Notes: a model not told the origin generated them from the letters alone. A stretch of DNA of 64,000 bases from Smallanthus sonchifolius (GCA_023525975.1 CM042018.1:76391001-76455000); one strand, 5' to 3'; positions 48,672 to 61,563 are shown, counted from the stretch's first letter. Translations and numbers: made by a program.

Positions 48672-49217
48672 ATGGACTCCTACTCTCCTTCCTCCCCGGT
48701 ATACCATCCCGTAGCAGATTCGGATTGGGAAGAAGACATCAGGTCACCCGTGTATCGGTCACCACCACCCCCAGCTACCAGGCCAAGGTTTGATGTAAGG
48801 ACAGATTGGGCTAGGAACACCGGCCCAAGACTTCGAACACCTAGATCACCCCCACTAAGAGACTCGTATCTGGTGCCCGACCCGTATCATCCTAACCCTT
48901 GGGTAAGGCATACCATGGCACCTACTAGTACTATGGGAATTCCAATCAATGACATTCACCAATATGTGAGGACCTCAGAGTTTGAGAGGCAAAGGATGGA
49001 GCACGAGATAAGGCACGACTTGCAAGGACAAAGAATGGATAGCCTAGCAAACCAATTAGGGTACCAAAAGGAGTTAATTTCCATCCTCGAAAAAGAAATG
49101 CTGGAGAATCGCACGGAAACAGCTAGAGCTGAATACAGGTCGACTACCCGAGCGACCATAGCAGTGCTCGTCTTGGTGATTATCTTCCTGCTAGTGGAAA
49201 GCTACCGGATACGTTAG
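48672..49217 (+). CDS. X ORF, intact copy: 181-aa proline-rich tail-anchored protein
   Basis: The only intact copy of the only ORF of element X; I do not recognise it. Residues 1-85 are rich in Pro, Ser, Arg and Tyr (YRSPPPPATRPRFDV). Residues about 105-155 are charged and helical (EFERQRMEHEIRHDLQGQRM), suiting a coiled coil. Residues about 160-178 are a hydrophobic helix (TIAVLVLVIIFLLVESY) followed by RIR at the stop, the layout of a tail-anchored membrane protein. There is no zinc knuckle, gag fold, protease or RT motif, although it occupies the gag position after PBS and leader. The ATG at 48672 is preceded by a stretch common to all copies. Substitutions between the three copies are few. 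A gag-derived scaffold or a captured host fragment are alternatives. Confidence 0.7.
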   Translation: MDSYSPSSPVYHPVADSDWEEDIRSPVYRSPPPPATRPRFDVRTDWARNTGPRLRTPRSPPLRDSYLVPDPYHPNPWVRHTMAPTSTMGIPINDIHQYVRTSEFERQRMEHEIRHDLQGQRMDSLANQLGYQKELISILEKEMLENRTETARAEYRSTTRATIAVLVLVIIFLLVESYRIR

Positions 49218-51386
49218 CAGAAATTTCTATTTATTATCTTTAAATTTTCAGTTTGAGGACCATTTCCCTATGTTTTGAATAATGTTTAACCTTTCAGCAT
49301 TTAATAAATTTTATATTTTGCAACTCTAAAATTATTATTCATCAATTTGACACATTGAGTGTGAATTACACCCATCATATTTCCATCAAAAATTTCCAAG
49401 TATCACCTTCTTCATTCAACACGATTTAGTACACTACCGGTAATCTCCTTCATAAACAAATCATCATATTAAATTTAAACAACCTCGTAATTTTCAAACC
49501 AAACGTTTATCAAACTTTTAAAAGAATATCAGAAATATAAATTTTCCATAAACATTTTCACTTTGCAAGGGGACTTAATACAACCTATTCTATGAAAGAA
49601 TGTTACTTCAAATTGATAAATAAGTATGATTTTCCTCATTTAAAGTAACTATTTCTAAACCCTGGCTAAATTAATATACGACTACTTGTTTAGCCAATAA
49701 TTTCGCTTAAAAATATCCTCATTACAATAATTGAAAATTTAATACAAAGATTTTTCCTATTAGTTTGTCTATTTATTTAAATTATTTAACTCAATAGTTT
49801 CACTACTATAACTACAACCAAAGAACAATTTACAATTTCCTATTTTCAAACAAAGATCAGTATTTGTAAACACATTTCCCCGAATGTTTTCAGAACCTTC
49901 TTGTTATCCTTCACTTGCCGCTTCAAGGGACGGCCCACTTCGCGTAGATGTTAACCATCCCTACAAACCTCAACGAGATTTAAAGAGCTAGAACCTAACT
50001 ATCACATTTTACACGAATGCCAAACAACCCGCTTCTCCGCAACAATTGATCACATACAAAACTCGTTATCATATGTCACACACAAAATTCAATAACTTAC
50101 GTGTGCACACACACAAGATACACAGCACGATTACTTCACACATGAAACTTGTTCATTTGCAATACACACGCTACCAGATTGAACACATAACACATGAAAC
50201 TTGGTTATTTGCAATATACATGATACCTAACAATTAGTTGTTTGATATATAATACTTGATTGACCACATTGAAGATGACACTTATTTGGTTACAAAGTAC
50301 ATGATACTACATTACCTACATTACACATGACAGTCTATTGATTTACAAATACATGATGCTAAGTTGTTCATGTTACACATTAAACCTATTTGATTACAAG
50401 CTACATGATACTAGATCATACACGACACTTGTGTGTTTACATTATACATGAAACTAAGATGCTTACAATTGTTGCAATTGATTGATCACAACATACATGA
50501 AGTATGGTCAAACACCTTGTTCACCAAACTTGAAACTACTAACACATTGAAGCTACTCGGGGTTGACGTATTCTTGTTCAAACACGAGGAAACTGTAGCA
50601 CTTCAAAACAACTCGGGGTTTTGACGTATTCTTGTTCAAACACGAGTAAACTATGGAACCCTAGGTAACACTACTTCATTACCCTTTAGTTGCTAACTGA
50701 CTTGCCTATTTAAAGATATAGTTACTTATTAGCAACTCATATGTGAAAGCAATGTACATGAACTAAGTGAATTTGTGCCTCCTCTTGACCCGCACACACC
50801 GGAAGGATCTATACGGACCATGCGATGATTTGACTAATTACGGGTGCACACGGAATTATAAAAATCAGCGCACGGAAAACATAGTAAATTTTATCGTGTG
50901 TTGTGACCTAAAACTTATCATGATATATGACAACAAAACTAATGAGATATGACAAGGGCATGGTGGATACGCCGCTGGTACTTCCTATATATAAGTGTTC
51001 CTGTCATATTGTCAGTAGTAGCGTTGTTCATATCACGAGAAGTTTTATAATATTCCGACCTTGACAAATGTTTGTGAAATACTGACAACTCTTAAACTTA
51101 TTAGGCTACACCCTAAACAAGCCCTGAACACCCAATTTCCATCAATTCCATTTCAAGTAATGCAATTCACCTTTAGAATCCAAATTATCATTCAACAGGC
51201 TTTCTTCTTTACGTTAACTTCAAACTAAATACATTTTTATCTTTCACACCTGACCTTGAGAAACAGATCTTAGTCCTTTTCATCAGTTATGCTTCTCCAA
51301 CCAGCCAACTTAAACTCACCTCCTTCCTGGTTCAATAGTCTCCAGTAGTTAAATTTCGGGACGAAATTCCATTAACATAGGGAGAC
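49218..51386 (+). other. X internal region 2: non-coding 3' part
   Basis: About 2.2 kb with no supported gene. It holds degenerate tandem repeats (about 50136-50462), a twice-repeated word CTCGGGGTT..GACGTATTCTTG (about 50555-50650), the palindrome AATTTCGGGACGAAATT (51352-51368) and the PPT. Small open frames at 50046, 50433 and 50767 recur in the other internals without recognisable product. Confidence 0.7.
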
Positions 51387-53114
51387 TATAACATCCACAA
51401 ATTTCGAGCCATAAATTTTCTTTAGTCATTTCATCTTATAAACTCTTGAAAATCCCATACATATTCCAAACCTTATATGTTATAGTAACTATTATTTTAA
51501 CATACAAAATTTCCACATACCTATTATTTCTTTACTATATACACATCACATGTATCTATACATATGTTTTAAATAAGCAAACAATTTCAAACAAAAAGTT
51601 TAATTTGTAAATTTATAAAAATGTATATATAAGTATGTACAATTTAAATAAAATTTTTAAAGAATCAATATATACATATATATATATGTTTATAGTTTTA
51701 AAATTTGATTTGAACCTCTAAACACAAAGAACCCTCAATTTAAACCCTTTACTCTTGAAATTTAACACACAAATCCTCAATTTTGACCAAATTCAAACTT
51801 TTTAAACAGTTTGACTTTTAAAAGTCAAACAGCCTAAGAAATCTTGCAATTCAAGACCAAAATCGATCAGTCTTAGCTGTCATGAACTTTCCTCGTACGT
51901 GTAACAGATTCTCAATAAATTTCTAATCGAATTAACATAACAATTTGACTAATTGAGCGGTCGAATTCAAATTTCAAATGTTTTGACCATTTACGGTCAA
52001 ACCGAGTTCAATTCGTTACCAAATCAGAGAGATTTGGAATCGTTATTATCCGCTAATCACGTGAAATCTAATATAGCTTTAACACAGACCCTATACACGA
52101 CTCAATTCATTCGCGTTCGTTCAATTTTACGCGTAATTCACTCGACAACCATCGTATTCAAATTCCTAATCAAATCGTGCTATTCGGATGGAATGGAACG
52201 AATTAAATTACTACACGCCTTCGCATAACCCATTTCGAACTCTCGGAACTCTTATTCGATCTGCATTGTCCCGCCAGAACTCTGCCAAGCTCGAAGCCTT
52301 CTGAAACCAAAACTACGGCCGATCCCCTTCGTTACTTCACCAAACCAGGTAATTTTTGCCCCTTTAGCTTCGTTTTGAACTAGGGATTAAAAGCCCCATG
52401 AATTTAGAATCGATTAATAACGAACCGGGCTGATTTGGGGTTAGGGTTTGCGGGTTGGGTGATTCGAGGAAGAAGACGTATTGGATCTGTGTGTTAAAAG
52501 ATTTTAGAAACGAATCCTTATCAAGGCATCATACCCAACTCAACCGGTTAAGACTCAGGACTTATGCACTCATGGTAGCGGGTTCGAGACCCACACCCGC
52601 ACCATTTTTGAGGGTTTTCCTCTATAACAAAACCAGGCCCCTGCTGTCCATCGATTTAAAATTTGGGAAACCCACCTCTTAACCACTGAAGAGCTTCTGG
52701 TCTGGTGGTTTGCACTCATGTCTCTCTCAGAACCCACCCGGGTTCGAGCCGAGTGGTTCACAACCCTTGTTTTACAATTTTTATTACTTTAATTAAACTA
52801 TGAAAAAAAGGGGAATTTTTATCTTATAAAACCTATATTCGAGGGAACAAGTTTTGGTGCAAAAATTTATAAATTCTACAAGAAACGATTGTTTTTTTTT
52901 TTATTTATTTAAATTGTCTTAAAACCTTATTAAAATTATTTAAAAATGCACTATAATTAAAATTGTTAGTTTTAAAAACAAAGCTCTTAAAATACTCATT
53001 TTGATGAAATTTGTGTTGAGACCTTATAAAATTCCTTAACATTTTTTTTACACGAAACAATTTTTTTATAAATTTTTCAAGTAAATCTTGTTACCTTAAA
53101 ACCCATTTAGAGTT

Positions 53115-53179
<65 letters not shown>

Positions 53180-54296
53180 CTCTAAATAAATGCTAAGTAA
53201 ATATATTTTACATTATTTTTTTCTTTTTCTTTTTCGTTCTTAAATAAATAAATACAAAGAATTTATTTATTTAAATTATATAACTAATCTATTAAACCCT
53301 AAAACAATTAGTATTTCTTTAAATTCATACACACTACGATTTCACAAATTATTATAAAAACTCATATTTAAATACAAATACTATACTATATATTTTACAC
53401 ACACTCGGGACATATGGCTTCATAAATATTGTTCGTACACAAACGAGCCTCCGTATCCATCAAATTAAACACTTACCCAATTCCTTTGGAACATTAGACC
53501 TTGCTCTAGATTTTTATGCATATCATTAATAGATACATATAATTCAATTATAGGTTAACATTGTGACTAAGCAAATCACTTGTGCTACTTGTGGTTCGTG
53601 CTATCCACACAACTAATACAGGTGAGTATTACATAGCCATTTTCACACTTTTACACTTTTTGGGGTGAAACATGAACTCTATTCATACAATTATTTACAT
53701 TTACACAAACTACACAAACACAAATCCGCTTTACATTCATGTGTGCAAATTTGAGCTTTATGTTTGAGTGCTAGGTGTGTTAACTGTTTGTGTGCAATTT
53801 ATATGCAATCATTAACTATTCAAGCCGACGGTTAACAATGATAGATCTATTGAGTCTGACAAACCCACCCAGATTGGGGTGATTGTTACCGACAACACAA
53901 TTTGCATGCTAGTTACAAAGGTTTGATTGTACTTTTGGTTACACAATAGTTACTCCCCATAAATGCCTTATTTTATCATGTTATGTAAGGATTTGTTTAT
54001 TCACGTCTATATATACTCTCTATGTACAAACCTGTGTATGCTCACCAACTTTTTAGTTGACCTTATTTTATTCATGTTTCAGGTACAAAAGTGAGTTGAA
54101 CAAGCTTGCTACACTTAGGATGTGGACCTAGATATTTAAAAAGAAACTTGTTATGTATTCTCAATTCCATGTACATGTTGAATTTTATTGAAATGAAATG
54201 TGATGTTTAAACATACTGAAATTTAGTCAACCTTGTGCTCATGAACAGTATACATGTCCCGCCCCGACGTATTCCGCCGTCGGTTGGGGTGTGACA
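51387..54296 (+). repeat. X LTR-C, with internal deletion and altered first bases
   Basis: 2910 bp. It begins TATAACATCC instead of TGTAACATCC, so the terminal TG is lost. About 158 bp present in LTR-B (45077-45234) are missing near 51592, between AAAC repeats. The (AT)n tract is long (53117-53176). Ends GGGGTGTGACA. The PBS follows at about 54300. Confidence 0.92.
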
Positions 54297-55076
54297 GATT
54301 GGTATCAGAGCCTTGGTTATGGGGAATTAGGTTATTAGACACTCTTGACCTAGACTATAACCTTAGGGCACCCATACTATGCCATGCTACTACATGCTAT
54401 ATGATTAGTTCTTATGTGAATATTTTTACATGTTATAACTAAATAATTACATCATATGATACAATACTTAATAGTCTATGTGTCACATTATCTGCCAACT
54501 TTTGTCTCCTATTCATTGCTATCTATTTGATTTATTTAAAGTGTCATCCTAAGTTTCCACACACACTCATACACACTTAGTTCTTCGTGCACCCTTAATC
54601 TCACGCACAAAATATCACTATCTCTTGTGATCCAAAATCTAGACTATTGGGCCTAATTAGGCCTAATGTCCAACAATAATAAACTAAGAAGCCCATCTAT
54701 CCTCCAAGTAGAACAAGCCCACCAAAATGCTAAAACCTTACTTTCGGGCCTCAAAGCCCAGTCCACAACAATTCTCATCATGACCATGAGTCCAACAATA
54801 GTGTTATTAATACATGATGACTGGAAGAGTGTGTAGACCCATGAGGGATTCTGGCTAAGGAAAGACAGGGTACTTAAGTGTGTCCTAGTGACCCACCCCT
54901 CTTTCCTAGGAATTCTCCTCAGGGATGCATTGCTTATAGGTCAAGTGTATTTGTAAAATACTATTGTGGAGACTCGGTGTTGTGACTAGTCAAACTCTAA
55001 ACCTCTGAGAACTCCTATATTTAACACTCAGTATTTCATTATCACTTACAACCTTCTCATCGTTTCTCTGGTAGAC
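54297..55076 (+). other. X internal region 3: PBS and leader
   Basis: Same layout as region 2. The palindrome GGCCTAATTAGGCC is at 54650-54663. No gene seen. Confidence 0.8.
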
Positions 55077-55622
55077 ATGGACTCCTACTCTCCTTCCTCC
55101 CCGGTATACCGTCCCGTAGCAGATTCGGATTGGGAAGAAGACATCAGGTCACCCATGTATCGGTCACCACCACCCCCAGCTGCCAGGCCAAGGTTTGATG
55201 TAATGAAAGATTGGGCTAGGAACACCGGCCCAAGACTTCGAACACCTAGATCACCCCCACTAAGAGACTCGTATCTGGTGCCCGACCCGTATCATCCTAA
55301 CCCTTGGGTAAGGCATACCATGGCACCTACTAGTACTATGGGAATTCCAATCAATGACATTCACCAATAGGTGAGGACCTCAGAGTTTGAGAGGCAAAGG
55401 ATAGAGCACGAGATAAGGCACGACTTGCAAGGACAAAGAATGGATAGCCTAGCAAACCAATTAGGGTACCAAAAGGAGTTAATTTCCATCCTCGAAAAAG
55501 AAATGCTGGAGAATCGCACGGAAACAGCTAGAGCTGAATACAGGTCGACTACCCGAGCGACCATAGCAGTGCTCGTCTTGGTGATTATCTTCCTGCTAGT
55601 GGAAAGCTACCGGATACGTTAG
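55077..55622 (+). pseudogene. X ORF, copy 3 (premature stop)
   Basis: Same protein as 48672-49217. The codon after PINDIHQ is TAG (55368-55370) where copies 1 and 2 have TAT (Tyr). The rest, including the helical part and C-terminal hydrophobic segment, stays in frame to 55622. It also differs by VMKDWARNTG where copies 1 and 2 read VRTDWARNTG. Confidence 0.8.
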
Positions 55623-57791
55623 CAGAAATTTCTATTTATTATCTTTAAATTTTCAGTTTGAGGACCATTTCCCTATGTTTTGAATAATGTTTAACCTTTC
55701 AGCATTTAATAAATTTTATATTTTGCAACTCTAAAATTATTATTCATCAATTTGACACATTGAGTGTGAATTACACCCATCATATTTCCATCAAAAATTT
55801 CCAAGTATCACCTTCTTCATTCAACACGATTTAGTACACTACCGGTAATCTCCTTCATAAACAAATCATCATATTAAATTTAAACAACCTCGTAATTTTC
55901 AAACCAAACGTTTATCAAACTTTTAAAAGAATATCAGAAATATAAATTTTCCATAAACATTTTCACTTTGCAAGGGGACTTAATACAACCTATTCTATGA
56001 AAGAATGTTACTTCAAATTGATAAATAAGTATGATTTTCCTCATTTAAAGTAACTATTTCTAAACCCTGGCTAAATTAATATACGACTACTTGTTTAGCC
56101 AATAATTTCGCTTAAAAATATCCTCATTACAATAATTGAAAATTTAATACAAAGATTTTTCCTATTAGTTTGTCTATTTATTTAAATTATTTAACTCAAT
56201 AGTTTCACTACTATAACTACAACCAAAGAACAATTTACAATTTCCTATTTTCAAACAAAGATCAGTATTTGTAAACACATTTCCCCGAATGTTTTCAGAA
56301 CCTTCTTGTTATCCTTCACTTGCCGCTTCAAGGGACGGCCCACTTCGCGTAGATGTTAACCATCCCTACAAACCTCAACGAGATTTAAAGAGCTAGAACC
56401 TAACTATCACATTTTACACGAATGCCAAACAACCCGCTTCTCCGCAACAATTGATCACATACAAAACTCGTTATCATATGTCACACACGAAATTCAATAA
56501 CTTACGTGTGCACACACACAAGATACACAGCACGATTACTTCACACATGAAACTTGTTCATTTGCAATACACACGCTACCAGATTGAACACATAACACAT
56601 GAAACTTGGTTATTTGCAATATACATGATACCTAACAATTAGTTGTTTGATACACAATACTTGATTGACCACATTGAACATGACACTTATTTGGTTACAA
56701 AGTACATGATACTACATTACCTACATTACACATGAAAGTCTATTGATTTACAAATACATGATGCTAAGTTGTTCATGTTACACATGAAACCTATTTGATT
56801 ACAAGCTACATGACACTAGATCATACACGACACTTGTGTGTTTACATTATACATGAAACTAAGATGCTTACAATTGTTGCAATTGATTGATCACAATATA
56901 CATGAAGTATGGTCAAACACCTTGTTCACCAAACTTGAAACTACTAACACATTGAAGCTACTCGGGGTTGACGTATTCTTGTTCAAACACGAGGAAACTG
57001 TAGCACTTCAAGACAACTCGGGGTTTTGACGTATTCTTGTTCAAACACGAGTAAACTATGGAACCCTAGGTAACACTACTTCATTACCCTTTAGTTGCTA
57101 ACTGACTTGCCTATTTAAAGATATAGTTACTTATTAGCAACTCATATGTGAAAGCAATGTACATGAACTAAGTGAATTTGTGCCTCCTCTTGACCCGCAC
57201 ACACCGGAAGGATCTATACGGACCATGCGATGATTTGAGTAATTACGGGTGCACACGGAATTATAAAAATCAGCGCACGGAAAACATAGTAAATTTTATC
57301 ATGTGTTGTGACCTAAAACTTATCATGATATATAACAACAAAACTAATGAGATATGACAAGGGCATGGTGGATACGCCGCTGGTACTTCCTATATATAAG
57401 TGTTCCTGTCATATTGTCAGTAGTAGCGTTGTTCATATCACGAGAAGTTTTATGATATTCCGACCTTGACAAATGTTTGTGAAATACTGACAACTCTTAA
57501 ACTTATTAGGCTACACCCTAAACAAGCCCTGAACACCCAATTTCCATCAATTCCATTTCAAGTAATGCAATTCACCTTTAGAATCCAAATTATCATTCAA
57601 CAGGCTTTCTTCTTTACGTTAACTTCAAACTAAATACATTTTTATCCTTCACACCTGACCTTGAGAAACAGATCTTAGTCCTTTTCATCAGTTATGCTTC
57701 TCCAACCAGCCAACTTAAACTAACCTCCTTCCTGGTTCAATAGTCTCCAGTAGTTAAATTTCGGGACGAAATTCCATTAACATAGGGAGAC
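55623..57791 (+). other. X internal region 3: non-coding 3' part
   Basis: Equivalent to 49218-51386, with repeats at about 56541-56867, palindrome AATTTCGGGACGAAATT at 57757-57773 and PPT at 57782-57791. No supported gene. Confidence 0.7.
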
Positions 57792-58228
57792 TGTAACATC
57801 CACAAATTTCGGGCCATAAATTTTCTTTAGTCGTTTCATCTTATAAACTCTTGAAAATCCCGTACGTATTCCAAACCTTATATGTTATAGTAACTATTAT
57901 TTTAACATACAAAATTTTCACATACCTATTATTTCTTTACTATATACACATCACATGTATCTATACATATGTTTTAAATAAGCAAACAATTTCAAACATA
58001 AAGGTTCATTTTAAACTATACTTTTACATCCTTTGATTATACACACACTTAATTGCAAATAAAAATATAAACGTGTGAATTTGATATTATGGAATAAATC
58101 AACATTTCAACTTATAATTTTGTAAAATTGGGATTTTCATAAAGTTCTAAACCAAAAAGTTTAATTTGTAAATTTATAAAAATGTATATATAAGTATGTA
58201 CAATTTAAATAAATTTTTTAAAGAATCA

Positions 58229-58259
<31 letters not shown>

Positions 58260-60392
58260 TATAGTTATAAAATTTGATTTGAACCTCTAAACACAAAGAA
58301 CCCTCAATTTAAACCCTTTACTCTTGAAATTTAACACACAAATCCTCAATTTTGACCAAATTCAAACTTTTTAAACAGTTTGACTTTTAAAAGTCAAACA
58401 GCCTAAGAAATCTTGCAATTCAAGACCAAAATCGATCAGTCTTAGCTGTCATGAACTTTCCTCATACGTGTAACTGATTCTCAATAAATTTCTAATCGAA
58501 TTAACATAACAATTTGACTAATTGAGCGGTTGAATTCAAATTTCAAATGTTTTGACCATTTACGGTCAAACCTGTAGATGCATAATATGTCCCTAATCCC
58601 TTGTAATATGTATTTCATCTATGTTTAATGTAATTATTTGATGTAGTAATGAAATTACATGTTTATCCTTAATGTTTACTCATATATAATGACTGTGTAT
58701 TAAACGATCTGATAAATAGCGATAACGTTGATCAATCGTGCTAATGAAAGGCCCATTCGCACGAATGGATCATGAGAATGATCCATTCGCGCGAATAGCT
58801 CATGAGAATGATTCATTCGCTAGAATAAGTCATGAGAATGATTCATTCGTACGAATGAACCATTCTGATGATTCATTCTTAAGAATGAACCATTCTGCTG
58901 ATTCATTCGCACGAATGAGTCCATTCACATGGCTCATTCGTACGAATGGCCTCTGCACTATATATATAACTTTCACTTCATGAGCACATACAACACGGAA
59001 ATACAACAGATATACACATAGAGAGACTGACCAGAGCAGAACCAACAAAACACAAACTCTCTGCACCTGTATTGTCGAATCTCTGTCCGTTGAGAGTTTC
59101 CAGGTCTTGTATCCAACTTCTCTACACCAAAGGGTTGATAGAAACCTCCGTCTCGACATCTAATCCGCTCGTTTCTTAAGACCCGATCCGTGTCATAGAT
59201 TGGATTGCCAATCAAATCGGATTCCGCACGATTTGGTTCGGTTAATGTGTTGAATCATTGGATCAAGGTAGATCCCGATCCAACAAAACCGAGTTCAATT
59301 CGTTACCAAATCAGATAGATTTGGACGCGTTATTATCCGCTAATCACGTGAAATCTAATATAGCTTGAACACAGACCCTATACACGACTCAATTCATTCG
59401 CGTTCGTTCAATTTTATGCGTAATTCACTCGACAACCGTCGCATTCAAATTCCTAATCAAATCGTGCTATTCGGATGGAATGGAACGAATTAAATTACTA
59501 CACGCCTTCGCATAACCCATTTCAAACTCTCGGAACTCTTATTCGATCTGCATTGTCCCGCCAGAACTCTACCAAGCTCGAAGCCTTCTGAAACCGAAAC
59601 TACGGCCGATCCCCTTCGTTACTTCACTAAACCAGGTAATTTTTGCCCCTTTAGCTTCGTTTTGAACTAGGGATTAAAAGCCCCATGAATTTAGAATCGA
59701 TTAATAACGAACCGGGCTGATTTGGGGTTAGGGTTTGCGGGTTGGGTGATTCGAGGAAGAAGACGTATTGGATCTGTGTGTTAAAAGATTTTAGAAACGA
59801 ATCCTTATCAAGGCATCATACCCAACTCAACCGGTTAAGACTCAGGACTTATGCACTCATGGTAGCGGTTTCGAGACCCACATCCGCACCATTTTTGAGG
59901 GTTTTCCTCTATAACAAAACCAGGCCCCTGCTGTCCATCGATTTAAAATTTGGGAAACCCACCTCTTAACCACTGAAGAGCTTCTGGTCTGGTGGTTTGC
60001 ACTCATGTCTCTCTCAGAACCCACCCGGGTTCGAGCCGGGTGGTTCACAACCCCTGTTTTACAATTTTTATTACTTTAATTAAACTATGAAAAAAAGGGA
60101 ATTTTTATCTTATAAAACCTATATTCGAGGGAACAAGTTTTGGTGCAAAAATTTACAAATTCCACAAGAAACGATTGTTTTTTTTTTATTTAAATTGTCT
60201 TAGAACCTTATTAAAATTATTTAAAAATGCACTATAATTAAAATTGTTAGTTTTAAAAACAAAGCTCTTAAAATACTTATTTTGATGAAATTTGTGTTGA
60301 GACCTTATAAAATTCCTTAACATTTTTTTTACACGAAACAATTTTTTTATAAATTTTTCAAGTAAATCTTGTTACCTTAAAACCCATTTAGA

Positions 60393-60436
<44 letters not shown>

Positions 60437-61563
60437 ATATATAATTCTCTAAATAAATGCTAAGTAAATATATTTTACGTTATTTTTTTCTTTTTCTTTT
60501 TCGTTCTTAAATAAATAAATACAAAGAATTTATTTATTTAAATTATATAACTAATCTATTAAACCCTAAAACAATTAGTATTTCTGTAAATTCATACATA
60601 CTACGATTTCACAAATTATTTTAAAAACTCATATTTAAATACAAATACTATCCTATATATTTTACACACACTCGGGACATATGGCTTCATAAATATTGTT
60701 CGTACACAAACGAGCCTCCGTATCCATCAAATTAAACACTTACCCAATTCCTTTGGAACATTAGACCTTGCTATAGATTTTTGTGCATATCATTAATAGA
60801 TACATATAATTCAATTATAGGTTAACATTGTGATTAAGCAAATCACTTGTGCTACTTGTGGTTCGTGCTATCCACACAACTAATACATGTGAGTATTACA
60901 TAGCCCATTTTCACACTTTTACACTTTTTGGGGTGAAACATGAACTCTATTCATACAATTATTTACATTTACACAAACTACACAAACACAAATCCTCTTT
61001 ACATTCATGTGTGCAAATTTGAGCTTTATGTTTGAGTGCTAGGTGTGTTAACTATTTGTGTGCAATTTATATGCAATCATTAACTATTCAAGCCGACGGT
61101 TAACAATGATAGATCTATTGAGTCTGACAAACCCACCCAGATTGGGGTGATTGTTACCGACAACACAATTTGCATGCTAGTTACAAAGGTTTGATTGTAC
61201 TTTTGGTTACACAATAGTTACTCCCCATAAATGCCTTATTTTATCATGTTATGTAAGGATTTGTTTATTCACATCTATATATACTATCTATGTACAAACC
61301 TGTGTATGCTCACCAACTTTTTAGTTGACCTTATTTTATTCATGTTTCAGGTACAAAAGTGAGTTGAACAAGCTTGCTACACTTAGGATGTGGACCTAGA
61401 TATTTAAAAAGAAACTTGTTATGTATTCTCAATTCCATGTACATGTTGAATTTTATTGAAATGAAATGTGATGTTTAAACATACTGAAATTTAGTCAACC
61501 TGTGCCCATGAACAGTCTACATGTCCCGCCCCGACGTATTCCGCTGTCGGTTGGGGTGTGACA
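57792..61563 (+). repeat. X LTR-D (outer 3' LTR), carrying a small solo LTR
   Basis: TGTAACATCC to GGGGTGTGACA, 3772 bp including the 713-bp insertion at 58573-59285 and one extra target duplication. The flank GATGT (61564-61568) is the outer target duplication of the whole X array. (AT)n tract at about 60394-60442. Confidence 0.92.
58573..59285 (+). mobile_element. Small solo LTR (713 bp), probably copia
   Basis: TGTAGATGC to CCAACA, flanked by AAACC at 58568-58572 and 59286-59290; the other X LTRs have a single AAACC here. It contains about seven inverted repeats of the form CATTCG..CGAATG (58748-58948), then CTATATATATAAC (58958-58970) about 10 bp on. That is the same layout as the COP1 LTR with a different word. 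Open frames at 58738-59215 are shadows of this array. Confidence 0.9.

Larger units (their letters stand above)
41956..61563 (+). mobile_element. X: tandem array of a non-autonomous Tekay-like element
   Basis: Order: rest of internal region 1 (41956-44870), LTR-B, internal region 2 (47892-51386), LTR-C, internal region 3 (54297-57791), LTR-D. With LTR-A (23646-26688) the insertion has four LTRs and three internals and one outer target duplication (GATGT). Each internal has a PBS, a leader, one 181-codon ORF, a degenerate repeat block and a PPT, and no protease, RT, RNase H or integrase. Length and end motifs (TTTCGGGACGAAATTCC before the PPT) suggest derivation from a Tekay-type element. Enzymes must come from elsewhere. 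Confidence 0.9.

Noticed and set aside
58748..58948. Regularly spaced repeats that look like a CRISPR array
   Set aside because: Units are short imperfect palindromes inside a solo LTR with its own target duplication, in a plant genome. There are no unique spacers of constant length and no cas genes.
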